This document shows, one piece after another, positions 45,627-55,240 of a stretch of DNA of 64,000 nt. The DNA is from an uncultured Lachnospiraceae bacterium. GTDB taxonomy: Bacteria > Bacillota > Clostridia > Lachnospirales > Lachnospiraceae. Numbering within the stretch: position 1 is the stretch's first letter; each line of letters opens with the position of its first letter. Under the pieces are notes generated by a model. The model worked only from the letters and a program-made list of their open reading frames with translations, was not told the origin of the DNA and did not search any database. The stretch lies in contig CANCYR010000002.1 of assembly GCA_947382355.1 (NCBI GenBank), positions 1 to 64,000 of the forward strand, in the 5' to 3' direction. The position numbers and the translations under genes were made by a program.

Positions 45627-46406
45627 ATGACAGAATTTTGTAATGGAACATTGGATACTATGATTGAACGGTTATGCAACGCTGTATCTGGCTTTGACAA
45701 AGAATGGATAAAAGAATGCATACCTGCAACTGAAGAACAAGTTCAAAATTTAGAAAATATTTGTAAACAATATCATTTTGTGCTTCCCAGAGCATATTTG
45801 GAATATTTGAGAGTGATGGGACAAAATGATGGAGGGCTGCTTAAAAAGGAATGGGATGGTTTTGCAGAACCAAGTATTAACTGTATACTGGAATCGTTCG
45901 AGGATGAAGATATAGGTGTAAAAGAAGATTTAGAAAAGGGACTTCTTTTGCTTTCGTATCATTGGACAGAGGCAAATATCTATTTAAGGTTAGCTGACGG
46001 AGAGGATAATCCTGTAGTTACGGATAGAAATAATAAGTATTTTGCAGGCAGCTTTGAAAAATATTTATTTCAGAAAGCATTTAAAAGGTATCAGGAGAAA
46101 TATGCATATAAGGTTAGGATTGGAACATCCGTGAGTTCTTCTGACACAATTCTAAAAAAGTATTGTTATTCCTGTTCCACGTACGGAGGCACGATAGAAG
46201 AGCGAATGAATTTTGTCAGAAGCCTTATAGAGCAGTATCATATGGAAAAAGAATGGTTTAGTGATAATCTGCACTGTTTCTGCCATAATGAGCGGTGTGC
46301 TTTGGGAATTGATATTCGGGGCAGCTTTTCTCTTGTTTTTTCGTGCAATGACCCGGTGCTTAAGAAAAAGGCAGATTTTGTATTAAACAATATATTTGGT
46401 GTATGA
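45627..46406 (+). CDS. SMI1/KNR4 (SUKH)-like protein inserted in the polyamine locus
   Basis: A 259-residue soluble protein. Residues 28-70 (ENICKQYHFVLPRAYLEYLRVMGQNDGG in spaced parts) follow the SMI1/KNR4 SUKH pattern of bacterial immunity proteins. The C-terminal half has several Cys and His (CYSCST, CFCHNERC) and is unassigned. It is more AT-rich than the polyamine genes around it and has no evident link to them. TTG 45621 is an alternative start. A toxin partner was not found. Confidence 0.6.
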   Translation: MTEFCNGTLDTMIERLCNAVSGFDKEWIKECIPATEEQVQNLENICKQYHFVLPRAYLEYLRVMGQNDGGLLKKEWDGFAEPSINCILESFEDEDIGVKEDLEKGLLLLSYHWTEANIYLRLADGEDNPVVTDRNNKYFAGSFEKYLFQKAFKRYQEKYAYKVRIGTSVSSSDTILKKYCYSCSTYGGTIEERMNFVRSLIEQYHMEKEWFSDNLHCFCHNERCALGIDIRGSFSLVFSCNDPVLKKKADFVLNNIFGV

Positions 46407-46542
46407 AATATATTTCATACAGTTTTACCATTTCATTTATAACTGAGATTTGAAGGCATAATTTTCTAATATTGGATGGGTAAAATTTTAATTAGATATT
46501 TAAATTTTACAAATAAGAGAAATATTTCAGGAGGAAAAAAAT

Positions 46543-47745
46543 ATGGGAAAAGCACTTATTATAGGCTGCGGCGGCGTTGCCAGCGTGGCAATCCACAAAT
46601 GCTGTCAGAACAGCGATGTATTTGAAGAAATCTGCATTGCCAGCAGAACAAAACAAAAATGTGATGATTTGAAGGCAAAGCTGGAAGGAACCACTAAAAC
46701 AAAAATTACAACCGCAAAAGTGGATGCGGATAACGTAGAAGAGCTGACTGCCCTGATAGAAAAGGAAAAGCCGGATATAGTGGTGAATCTGGCGCTTCCT
46801 TATCAGGACCTTACTATTATGGATGCCTGTCTTGCCACGAAAACCCACTATATGGACACTGCCAATTATGAGCCTGAGGATACGGCAAAGTTTGAATATA
46901 AATGGCAGTGGGCATACAGGGAGCGGTTTGAAGAAGCGGGAATTACCGCCCTGCTTGGCAGCGGCTTTGATCCGGGGGTTACCAGCGTGTTTTCCGCTTA
47001 TGCCTTAAAGCATTACTTTGATGAAATCAATTATATTGATATTTTAGACTGCAATGCAGGGGACCACGGCTATCCCTTTGCCACCAACTTCAATCCGGAA
47101 ATCAATATCCGGGAGGTGTCTGCAAAAGGCTCCTATTGGGAGGACGGGCACTGGGTGGAAACCGAGCCTATGGAAATTAAGAGAGTGTATAACTTTCCGG
47201 AAATCGGGGAAAAAGATATGTATTTATTGCACCATGAGGAAATCGAGTCTCTGGCGTTAAATATTCCGGGCATTAAAAGAATCCGTTTCTTTATGACCTT
47301 CGGGCAGAGCTACCTGACCCATTTGAAATGCCTGGAAAATGTAGGAATGACTTCCATTGAACCTATAATGTATGAAGGAAAGGAAATCGTGCCACTGCAG
47401 TTTTTAAAGGCAGTGCTGCCGGACCCATCCTCATTAGGTCCCCGTACAAAGGGAAAGACCAATATTGGATGTATTTTTGTGGGAAAAAAGGACGGGGTGG
47501 AAAAGAAGCTTTATATTTACAATACCTGTGACCATGAAGAATGTTACAAAGAGGTTGGTTCCCAGGCAGTGGCTTATACTACGGGAGTGCCCGCCATGAT
47601 TGGAGCCATGATGCTTATGACAGGAACATGGAAAAAAGCAGGCGTTTATAATATAGAGGAATTTGACCCTGACCCGTTTATGGAGGCGTTAAATAAGTGG
47701 GGGCTTCCATGGAAGATTTCAGAGACACCTGAATTAGTGGATTAG
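46543..47745 (+). CDS. carboxy(nor)spermidine dehydrogenase (saccharopine dehydrogenase family)
   Basis: A 400-residue NAD(P)H enzyme that condenses aspartate semialdehyde with putrescine to carboxyspermidine. The Rossmann motif is IIGCGGVASVAIHKC and the family-specific NYEPEDTAKFEYKWQ and LGSGFDPGVTSVF stretches are visible. The operon partner is the matching decarboxylase 42 bases downstream. RBS AGGAGGAAAA. Confidence 0.9.
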   Translation: MGKALIIGCGGVASVAIHKCCQNSDVFEEICIASRTKQKCDDLKAKLEGTTKTKITTAKVDADNVEELTALIEKEKPDIVVNLALPYQDLTIMDACLATKTHYMDTANYEPEDTAKFEYKWQWAYRERFEEAGITALLGSGFDPGVTSVFSAYALKHYFDEINYIDILDCNAGDHGYPFATNFNPEINIREVSAKGSYWEDGHWVETEPMEIKRVYNFPEIGEKDMYLLHHEEIESLALNIPGIKRIRFFMTFGQSYLTHLKCLENVGMTSIEPIMYEGKEIVPLQFLKAVLPDPSSLGPRTKGKTNIGCIFVGKKDGVEKKLYIYNTCDHEECYKEVGSQAVAYTTGVPAMIGAMMLMTGTWKKAGVYNIEEFDPDPFMEALNKWGLPWKISETPELVD

Positions 47746-47787
47746 CATGAATGTAAAAAGCATGAACGCAAAAAGGAGGCGGATGGG

Positions 47788-48915
47788 ATGGAGCTGGAGA
47801 AATTGCCAACACCATGTTATCTCATAGAGGAAGGGCAGTTAATAAAAAATCTGGAAATTTTAAAAGGCGTCATGGACAGGACCAGATGTAAGATTCTTCT
47901 TGCCCAGAAGGCATTTTCCATGTTTTCTATGTATCCTCTTATTGGAAGCTATTTAAGCGGCGCCACTGCCAGCGGTCTTTACGAGGCAAGGCTTGCAGGG
48001 GAATATATGGGGAAAGAAAATCATATTTTTTCCCCGGCCTATAAGGAATCGGAAATGGACCAGATTGCTTCCCTGTGCGGCCATGTGGTATTTAATTCCT
48101 TTTCCCAGCTTCAACGGTTTGGAAAACGGGTAAGGGAAAAGGGCGCAAGCATCGGGCTTCGTATCAATCCGGAGCATTCCACTCAGGAAGGCCATGAGAT
48201 TTATGACCCCTGTGCCAAAGGCTCAAGGCTGGGAATCCCCCTTTCGGAGTTTAAGCCGGAGTTGTTGGAAGGTGTGGAAGGGCTGCATTTTCATACGCTG
48301 TGTGAGCAAAATGCGGATGCGCTTTTAGAAACCCTTCAGGCAGTGGAAGAAAAGTTTGGTCCCTGGATGAAACAGATGAAATGGATTAATTTTGGCGGCG
48401 GCCATCATATTACAAGAAAGGATTATGATATTTCCCTGTTAGAGGATTGTATCAGGCATATTCAGGAGACCTATCAGGTTCAGGTATATTTAGAGCCGGG
48501 CGAGGCGGTGGCATTAAATGCAGGATATTTAATAACAACTGTATTGGAAATAGTGGAAAATCAGATTCACATTGCTATACTGGACACCTCTGCCGCCTGC
48601 CACATGCCGGACGTGCTGGAAATGCCTTACCGCCCTCCGCTTTTGGATTCCGCAGAGCCCGGTGAAAAGCCTTATACCTATCGTCTGGCAGGTCCTACCT
48701 GTCTGGCGGGGGATATTATTGGAGACTATTCTTTTGATGAACCGCTGCAGATTGGAAAAAAGCTGTTTTTTGAGGATATGGCTATTTATTCCATGGTAAA
48801 AAATAATACCTTTAATGGAATGCCCCTTCCGGCTATTGCAGTCAGGAAGATGGATGGCACTTGTGAGATTGTGAAAGAGTTCGGGTATGAGGATTTTAAG
48901 ATGAGGCTGTCTTAG
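47788..48915 (+). CDS. nspC: carboxy(nor)spermidine decarboxylase
   Basis: A 375-residue PLP enzyme of the alanine racemase fold that turns carboxyspermidine into spermidine. The PLP Lys lies in KILLAQKAFSM near residue 40; the phosphate-binding GGGHH motif and the DTSAACHMPDVLEMPYRP and GPTCLAGD stretches are family signatures. With the dehydrogenase it makes a second spermidine route in the same locus as speD/speE. Confidence 0.92.
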   Translation: MELEKLPTPCYLIEEGQLIKNLEILKGVMDRTRCKILLAQKAFSMFSMYPLIGSYLSGATASGLYEARLAGEYMGKENHIFSPAYKESEMDQIASLCGHVVFNSFSQLQRFGKRVREKGASIGLRINPEHSTQEGHEIYDPCAKGSRLGIPLSEFKPELLEGVEGLHFHTLCEQNADALLETLQAVEEKFGPWMKQMKWINFGGGHHITRKDYDISLLEDCIRHIQETYQVQVYLEPGEAVALNAGYLITTVLEIVENQIHIAILDTSAACHMPDVLEMPYRPPLLDSAEPGEKPYTYRLAGPTCLAGDIIGDYSFDEPLQIGKKLFFEDMAIYSMVKNNTFNGMPLPAIAVRKMDGTCEIVKEFGYEDFKMRLS

Positions 48916-49149
48916 ATATGTGGAAAGCAGGTTTATATTGAAATCAGGAAGCTGAAAGGTATATGCAGTAAAATTTTCAGCAAGCCAGGTATATACACGT
49001 ATTACATTATATTATTATATTTAATAAGAAATATTTTCGCCAAAAGCCATTTACGAATCTTAACAGGGATGTTATGATTAAACATGCACGGCCCCTAAAA
49101 AGGCTGGAAAAGGCAAAGAATAACATCATAAAGACCGAGGATGCAGCAA

Positions 49150-49683
49150 ATGGAAAGAAATGAGAAATTGGTTATCGTCATTAACGGAAGAGGCGGTGTC
49201 GGAAAAGATACCTTATGTGAGAGCATTACTTCCGAATACAAAATATTAAATGTATCTGCGATTACCCCTATTAAGGAAATTGCCCAAATATACGGCTGGA
49301 AGGGGGAAAAGGATGAAAAGGCCAGACGATTTTTATCGGAATTAAAAAGAGCCTTTACCAATTACAATGACCTTCCCACCAGATACTTGTTAAAGCAGTA
49401 TCAGGCTTTTTTGAAAAGTGATGATGTGATTATGTTTGTACATATCAGGGAAGGGGAGGAAATACGGAAATTTGCAGAGGCAGTAGACGGAAAGTGCGTA
49501 ACCCTTTTGATTTATAGCAATATGGTTAAGCAGCAGGTTTACGGAAACGAATCTGACGATTGTGTGGAGCAATATGAGTATGATTACAAATTTGATAATT
49601 CTGCACCATTAAAACAGTCAAAGGAAGCATTCTTACAATACATTGGAGAAATATGGAAAAAGGAAAGGACCCGGCTTATATGA
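49150..49683 (+). CDS. P-loop kinase-like protein, dNMP kinase type
   Basis: A 177-residue protein with Walker A GRGGVGKDT near the N-terminus and an extended helical lid. It resembles deoxynucleotide monophosphate kinases or adenylate-kinase-like proteins; the substrate is not determinable. ATG 49150 has GAGG about nine bases upstream; ATG 49141 is too close to it. The gene ends in its own terminator. Confidence 0.7.
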   Translation: MERNEKLVIVINGRGGVGKDTLCESITSEYKILNVSAITPIKEIAQIYGWKGEKDEKARRFLSELKRAFTNYNDLPTRYLLKQYQAFLKSDDVIMFVHIREGEEIRKFAEAVDGKCVTLLIYSNMVKQQVYGNESDDCVEQYEYDYKFDNSAPLKQSKEAFLQYIGEIWKKERTRLI

Positions 49684-49697
49684 GCAGGTCCTTTTTT
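49664..49697 (+). terminator. intrinsic terminator
   Basis: AAAGGACC (49664-49671) pairs with GGTCCTTT (49687-49694), followed by TTTTTT. It overlaps the last codons of the kinase gene. Confidence 0.75.
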
Positions 49698-49822
49698 GAT
49701 ACAGAGAATAGTTCTATTCATAATTTTTCATAAATTTCCTCTTTTTATTTTAAATTTCCACATTATGATAATAAATGAAAAGAAAAAAGAAAAAGACAGA
49801 AGTGCTGTCAGGAGAGGAACAT

Positions 49823-52120
49823 ATGATGTGGTTTAAGAAAATAAGAAAGAAAAAGGTACAAAGTATATTTATAGTGGTGATTTTAATGGTGTGCTCTATG
49901 CTGATGACCAGCTCTTTCGTCATAATGACGGCAGGAAATGCGCCATATGAGGCACTGACGGAGGAATGCCGCTCGCCTGTACTGAAAATCTATCCTTTTA
50001 GGAGTGATGAATCAGAAATTGCAGGGCAGATAAAAGAAAAAATGGAGAAGCTTTCCATGGTGGAACAGGTGGAAGTCATTCCTTACTATTACATTATTGA
50101 CAGAATCAGGATAAATGGAAAGAAAAGCATAGAAGGCTTTTTTGATTTGATGACTTTAAATGACAGGAGCCATGGCAGTATTCGTATGCTGGAAGGAAGC
50201 AGGGAATTAAAAGATGGGCAATGCCTGATTCCAGCAGTTCTTTCCAATTCGGAAGAAATTAAGGTGGGTGATTTTCTTGAAATAGGAAAGGGAATTTCCT
50301 ATCAGGTAGCTGGCATTTATACCGACCCCTATAATATGAATCTCTCGTTTGATTCGGAAATTATTGTAAAAGAAAATATGCAATCAGAAGACTTAAAATA
50401 TCAGGTTCATGTTTTTGCAAAAGGGGAAAAAATCGGGGATGAAGTATTGGATATCTATAGAGAGCAGAACGGTACAATTTTGGAAGGAAGGGCAATTACC
50501 CTGGAAGCAAGAATCGAGAATAACCAGATGACGGAACTGATTCTTGGAGGAATTCTGTTAGGAATCAGTGTGGTCATTTTGTGTATTAGCGGCATTATGA
50601 TTCGCTATATGATAAAAAGCACCTTGATTTCAGAAAAGAAAACAATTGCTATTTATAAAACTCTGGGATATAAAAACGGCAAAATTATTTCCATATACCT
50701 GAAATTTTATGGATTCTTGATAGTGGCGGGAACGATTCTTGGAAGCAGTCTTTCCAAGCTGATTTCCGATTCCTTTACAAAAATTACCTTTCAAAATCTT
50801 GGAGTGACATCCAGCAGCAATATCATATTTGATGGGATATTTTGCAGCAGCATTATCATTGCCTATGGAATGCTCTGTGTATATCTGCTATTAAGAAACG
50901 TGGGGAAAATCCGTCCTATGGAGGTTTTTAGAAACGAAGCAGCACATACCGGAAAAAAGCAAAAAAATGTTACAAATGCGCTGGGCTTTTCTCCGTTGCA
51001 CATGGCAATGCGGATGATTTTCCGGGATAAAAAATACACCTGCATGCTTGTGATTACCTGTATCATGGCTGCCTATTGCGTTAATTTTGCGGCCACGGCA
51101 ATGGTGCTGTTAGATGATTTTTCGGAGAAGAATTATTATTGGATTGGTTTTGACAAGCATGATGTTTCTTTCACTTCTACTGATTTAAAAACCTATGAAA
51201 AGACCATAGAAAAATTGCAAAAGGAGAAAGAAGTGGAAAAGGTAATCAAAACCACCACACAGGTTGCAGTATCGGTTCCCTGGGAAAAAGGGATGGGAGA
51301 TACCATACTAAGCACCATGGTTTATGATACCTATGAAAATCTGGATATGCCTGTAATCCTGGGAAGGAATCCTGTTTATTCTGATGAAATCGCCATGGGA
51401 AGCCTAATGGCGGAAAAGATGAACAAGCAGGTGGGAGATTATGTGGATATTTATTTTAACGGGAGCCAGAAAGCGACTTTTTTGTTATGCGGCATTTATC
51501 AAAGCTTTTATGATATGGGGAAAAGCTGCCGGCTGCTGGGCAGGACTCTGGAAGAACAAAACATATCATTTCTGTATGAAGGTGCTTCCATCTATTTAAA
51601 GGAGGGATTTGAGCAGGAGGAGTTTTTAAAAGACCATGGAAAAGAATATGAGTCAGACGGAAAGCTTATCGACAGAAAAGAAAAATATGAAAATATTTTA
51701 AATATGATAACCGGTCCGCAAATGCTGGCAATCAGGCCGTTTATGGTTATGGCGCTTTTGCTTGGCGGTTTGAATATCATTGCAGTTGTCTATTTGAAAA
51801 ATATGGACAACCGGAAAATACAGGGGATATATAAAGCAATCGGATACTCATCCGCACATTTGTTAAAAACAAATATAACGTATGTTTTTATTATCTCTTT
51901 GTTTTCCTTGTGCATTACCATACCAATTTTTATAGTGGCATTTCCTAAGACAATGGTACTTTCCTTAGCTGTAATGGGATTTCTGGAATATCCGGTTTCT
52001 TTTAATGTAACGGTTGTTATAATGAGCAATCTGGGAACTTTGGCAGTTTATCTTTTCAGTGCGCTGGCAGCGTCTAAATCGCTGTATGACAATCCGATTT
52101 CGGAACTGACAAGCGAATAG
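49823..52120 (+). CDS. ABC transporter permease, FtsX/MacB-like
   Basis: A 765-residue permease. An N-terminal transmembrane helix (about 14-38) is followed by an extracytoplasmic domain (about 40-245), then three helices, a second similar half with its own outer domain (about 445-645), and three final helices. This double FtsX layout is typical of antimicrobial-peptide and lipoprotein-type exporters. The start at 49823 has GGAGAGGA five bases upstream. ATPase, response regulator and kinase genes follow, so the transporter and two-component system probably work together. Confidence 0.85.
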   Translation: MMWFKKIRKKKVQSIFIVVILMVCSMLMTSSFVIMTAGNAPYEALTEECRSPVLKIYPFRSDESEIAGQIKEKMEKLSMVEQVEVIPYYYIIDRIRINGKKSIEGFFDLMTLNDRSHGSIRMLEGSRELKDGQCLIPAVLSNSEEIKVGDFLEIGKGISYQVAGIYTDPYNMNLSFDSEIIVKENMQSEDLKYQVHVFAKGEKIGDEVLDIYREQNGTILEGRAITLEARIENNQMTELILGGILLGISVVILCISGIMIRYMIKSTLISEKKTIAIYKTLGYKNGKIISIYLKFYGFLIVAGTILGSSLSKLISDSFTKITFQNLGVTSSSNIIFDGIFCSSIIIAYGMLCVYLLLRNVGKIRPMEVFRNEAAHTGKKQKNVTNALGFSPLHMAMRMIFRDKKYTCMLVITCIMAAYCVNFAATAMVLLDDFSEKNYYWIGFDKHDVSFTSTDLKTYEKTIEKLQKEKEVEKVIKTTTQVAVSVPWEKGMGDTILSTMVYDTYENLDMPVILGRNPVYSDEIAMGSLMAEKMNKQVGDYVDIYFNGSQKATFLLCGIYQSFYDMGKSCRLLGRTLEEQNISFLYEGASIYLKEGFEQEEFLKDHGKEYESDGKLIDRKEKYENILNMITGPQMLAIRPFMVMALLLGGLNIIAVVYLKNMDNRKIQGIYKAIGYSSAHLLKTNITYVFIISLFSLCITIPIFIVAFPKTMVLSLAVMGFLEYPVSFNVTVVIMSNLGTLAVYLFSALAASKSLYDNPISELTSE

Positions 52121-52201
52121 ACAATGAATCAAACAGATAATTGCGGCTGCAGGTGTTTTGCAATGGTTTATATAGAAAGATAAAAAGTAAGGAGAATGAA
52201 A

Positions 52202-52960
52202 ATGAAAACATGTGTTATGAAAACGGAAAAGGTATGTAAAAGTTTTGTAAGTGATGGAGAAGTGAATAATGTGATAAAAAATCTGGACGTAAAGCTGTAT
52301 CAGGGGGATTTTACCGTTATCATGGGCAGTTCCGGTTCCGGAAAATCCACGTTGCTGTATTTGCTAAGCGGTATGGACAAAGTAACAAGCGGTAAGGTAT
52401 ATTTAAAGGAACGGGATATTACAGGACTGAAGGAAAGCGCCATGGCGGATATCAGAAAAGATTCCATAGGATTTGTGTTCCAGAACATGAACTTAATTCC
52501 TGATTTAACTTTGCTCGAAAACGTGTTAAGCCCCTCTTTCCAGTCAAAAATAAGAAAAGAGGACAAGAAAAAAAGAGCGGAAACTTTAATAGAAAAAATG
52601 GAATTGTATCCTCACAAGAATAAGTTTCCCAATCAGTTATCAGGCGGGCAGAAGCAAAGGACCGCTATCTGCAGGGCATTGATGAATAAACCGGAGATAC
52701 TGTTTGCCGATGAGCCAACAGGGGCGTTGAATTCCAATGCAGGAAAAGGGGTGTTAGATACCTTTACCAGACTTCATGAAGAGGGTCAGAGCATTGTAAT
52801 GGTTACCCATGATTTAAAGGCTGCGGTACGGGGCAGCCGGGTCATTTTCTTAAGAGACGGAAGAATTGACGGGGAATTGGAGCAGGGGCCTTATAGGCAA
52901 AAGGAAGAAGAAGCAAGAGAAAGAATGCTTTATGAATTTTTGAAAGAACGGAATTGGTAA
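52202..52960 (+). CDS. ABC transporter ATP-binding protein, MacB/LolD-like
   Basis: A 252-residue ATPase: Walker A GSSGSGKSTLLY, Q-loop FVFQNMNLIP, signature LSGGQKQRTAICRAL, Walker B ILFADEPTGALNS and switch VTHDLKAA. This is the MacB/BceA subfamily that pairs with FtsX-type permeases. ATG 52202 is seven bases after AAGGAG. The response regulator starts one base after its stop. Confidence 0.92.
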   Translation: MKTCVMKTEKVCKSFVSDGEVNNVIKNLDVKLYQGDFTVIMGSSGSGKSTLLYLLSGMDKVTSGKVYLKERDITGLKESAMADIRKDSIGFVFQNMNLIPDLTLLENVLSPSFQSKIRKEDKKKRAETLIEKMELYPHKNKFPNQLSGGQKQRTAICRALMNKPEILFADEPTGALNSNAGKGVLDTFTRLHEEGQSIVMVTHDLKAAVRGSRVIFLRDGRIDGELEQGPYRQKEEEARERMLYEFLKERNW

Positions 52961-52961
52961 A

Positions 52962-53636
52962 ATGGCAGAGAAAATTTTGATAGTTGAGGATGAAAAAGAA
53001 CTGGCAGAAATTTTAGGGGAATATTTAAAGGTGGAAGGATATGAAGTCATTCTGGCTGAAGACGGGAGAGAGGGGATTGCCCTTCTTTCCCGGTACAGGC
53101 CGGATTTGGTGATTTTGGATATTATGCTTCCCAAAATGGATGGAATGGAGGTGTGCCGGAAAATCCGGGCGTCCCATGAGCTTCCGATTATCATGCTGTC
53201 TGCCAAAAGCGGGGAAATGGATAAGGTAATCTGCCTGGGAATCGGGGCGGATGATTATGTAACTAAGCCATTCAGCCCGTTGGAGCTGGTTGCCAGAGTA
53301 AAGGCTCATTTAAGGAGGGCTGTTAAAAGCACAAAAGAAGCAGAAAAAGAACGTCTGGTGTTAAAGAAGGAAAGCTATACCGCTTATGCGGATGGGCAGG
53401 TGCTGGAGCTGACCACCAAAGAATTTGATATGTTATATTTTTTGAAAAGTCATGAAAATCAGGTGTTTTCTAAGGAACAGCTTTATGAAAGCATTTGGGG
53501 TGTGAATGAATTCGGGGATATTAGCAGCGTTGCGGTTTATATAAGGCGATTGCGGGAAAAGCTCCGGGGGCATTCCATGGACTATATTAAAACAGTCTGG
53601 GGAGCAGGCTACAAATTTTTTACAGAGGAATCTTAG
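52962..53636 (+). CDS. OmpR-family response regulator
   Basis: A 224-residue regulator with receiver domain (Asp53 in VILDIMLPKMDG, VTKPFSPLEL switch region) and a winged-helix DNA-binding domain (LTTKEFDMLYFLKSHENQVFS in spaced parts, YIKTVWGAGYKF end). Probably controls the upstream ABC transporter. Three bases separate it from the kinase. Confidence 0.93.
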   Translation: MAEKILIVEDEKELAEILGEYLKVEGYEVILAEDGREGIALLSRYRPDLVILDIMLPKMDGMEVCRKIRASHELPIIMLSAKSGEMDKVICLGIGADDYVTKPFSPLELVARVKAHLRRAVKSTKEAEKERLVLKKESYTAYADGQVLELTTKEFDMLYFLKSHENQVFSKEQLYESIWGVNEFGDISSVAVYIRRLREKLRGHSMDYIKTVWGAGYKFFTEES

Positions 53637-53639
53637 ATT

Positions 53640-55055
53640 ATGAGAGAAAAATCCTTATTGAGTATACAGGCTTTTATTTACTTTTCTGTTTTTGTCATAT
53701 TGACAGCAGGAATTTTTTTGGGCATGAGTAGGATGAAGGAGTGCAGGGACAGGGAAGGGATTTATTATAACCGGGCAAGGGAACTGACGGCAGATGAAGT
53801 AAAACTTTTAGAACAGGGAATGAACTTTGGAAGCTGGAGAGGCATAAAATGGGAATTTCCAGTTGTAGTGGTGGATTTGGAAGGGAAAGTGCTCTTTAGC
53901 ATAAAAGAAGAATATAGACCCGGAGAAGTGGTTAATATAAATGAAATAATTCAGCAGGACCAAAGCTTTTTTCAGAAGGAGAAGCATACAGTAAAAATTG
54001 CTTTTTCTTTAAAAGAAGAGAAAAAAGTATGGGGTTTTGCTGTTTTTTGGCTGGATAAGTCCTTTTTAGGGAAAGATAGTGAACAAAAGGAATTGTTTTC
54101 TGTGATTTTGCCAGTTTTTATAAGCATGGGAGCAGTATTTTTGTTATTGGTTTTCTTTCTTGTATATACAAAGAAGAGAGTCTCTGACCCGGTAAAAGAA
54201 ATGGTAAGTTCGACAAAGGCAATTACGGAAGGAGATTATCAGGTACAGGTGCTTAAGGCGGCGGGAGGGAATCTTTCCGGCAACGATATTGAAAAGCTGT
54301 CATATTATTTTGAACTGATGCGGGACGAGCTAAAGGCAAGAGCAGAGCGGGAGGAGGAGCTGAAACGAAGCCAGAAGGAGCTTATGACCTGTATTTCCCA
54401 TGATTTTAAGACTCCTATTGCCATTATTAAGGCATATGGAGAAGGAATTCGGGATGGAATTGATGGCGGGGATAGTGAAAAGGGAAAGAAGTTTGCTTCT
54501 ATCATTGTAGCAAAGACGGAAAATCTTACAAAGATGTTGGGAGATTTATTGGAGCATTTTCAGGCAGAGCTGAACCGGATGACTGTTCACAGGGAGGAAC
54601 AGTATATCAGGGAATTTTTTGACGGATTGGCATTTGAATTTAAGCAGCTTGTAGAAAATCATCAGATGGGTTTTGCCTATGTAAACCAAGTTCCTGACTT
54701 AGTGCTTTCTTATGATGAAAGAAGACTTTCCCAGGCATTTTCCAATCTGATAGACAACAGTATAAAATATGGAAGAAAACAGGGAGGCAGTATTTTGTTT
54801 TCGGTAGAGTTTCTGCAGGAAAGGAATTGTCTTTCCGTTAAGGTTGCTGATAATGGAAAGGGAATAGACAGGGCGGATATTCCTTTTGTATTTGAGAAGT
54901 TTTACCGGGGGGAGAAATCCAGGAATACAAAGATATCGGGGGCAGGACTGGGGCTTTCTATTTGTAAATATATTGTGGAGAAGCATGGCGGGGAGATTTT
55001 TTTGGAAAGCGGGGAGGAAAGAGGGACGACGGTTTCTGTTTTGCTGCCTGTGTAG
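53640..55055 (+). CDS. membrane sensor histidine kinase
   Basis: A 471-residue kinase with two transmembrane helices (about 7-24 and 155-178), a short extracytoplasmic sensor between them, HAMP-like linker, HisKA with His254 in CISHDFKTPIAI and HATPase_c (NLIDNSIKYG, DNGKGID, GAGLGLSICK). It should phosphorylate the adjacent regulator in response to a cell-envelope or peptide signal, inferred from the transporter neighbours. Confidence 0.92.
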   Translation: MREKSLLSIQAFIYFSVFVILTAGIFLGMSRMKECRDREGIYYNRARELTADEVKLLEQGMNFGSWRGIKWEFPVVVVDLEGKVLFSIKEEYRPGEVVNINEIIQQDQSFFQKEKHTVKIAFSLKEEKKVWGFAVFWLDKSFLGKDSEQKELFSVILPVFISMGAVFLLLVFFLVYTKKRVSDPVKEMVSSTKAITEGDYQVQVLKAAGGNLSGNDIEKLSYYFELMRDELKARAEREEELKRSQKELMTCISHDFKTPIAIIKAYGEGIRDGIDGGDSEKGKKFASIIVAKTENLTKMLGDLLEHFQAELNRMTVHREEQYIREFFDGLAFEFKQLVENHQMGFAYVNQVPDLVLSYDERRLSQAFSNLIDNSIKYGRKQGGSILFSVEFLQERNCLSVKVADNGKGIDRADIPFVFEKFYRGEKSRNTKISGAGLGLSICKYIVEKHGGEIFLESGEERGTTVSVLLPV

Positions 55056-55118
55056 AGGGGTGGGAAAGAGAGTGTATGCTATGGTGTTTGCATGTCTGTG
55101 ATTCAAATTTCTGAACTC

Positions 55119-55147
55119 TTGAAAAACCTTTTTGTATATAGTAAAAT
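55119..55147 (+). promoter_or_regulatory. promoter of the GTPase-nuclease fusion gene
   Basis: TTGAAA (55119-55124), 17-base spacer, TAAAAT (55142-55147). Transcription would start near 55154, 87 bases before the ATG. Confidence 0.65.
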
Positions 55148-55240
55148 TTATCCAATGCGGAGACGGGGCAAGGGTTTTTTTAGGCAGAAAAGAAAGTAAA
55201 GGATATTTTTTAATATATTTGGGGAAATGCAGGGTAGAAA

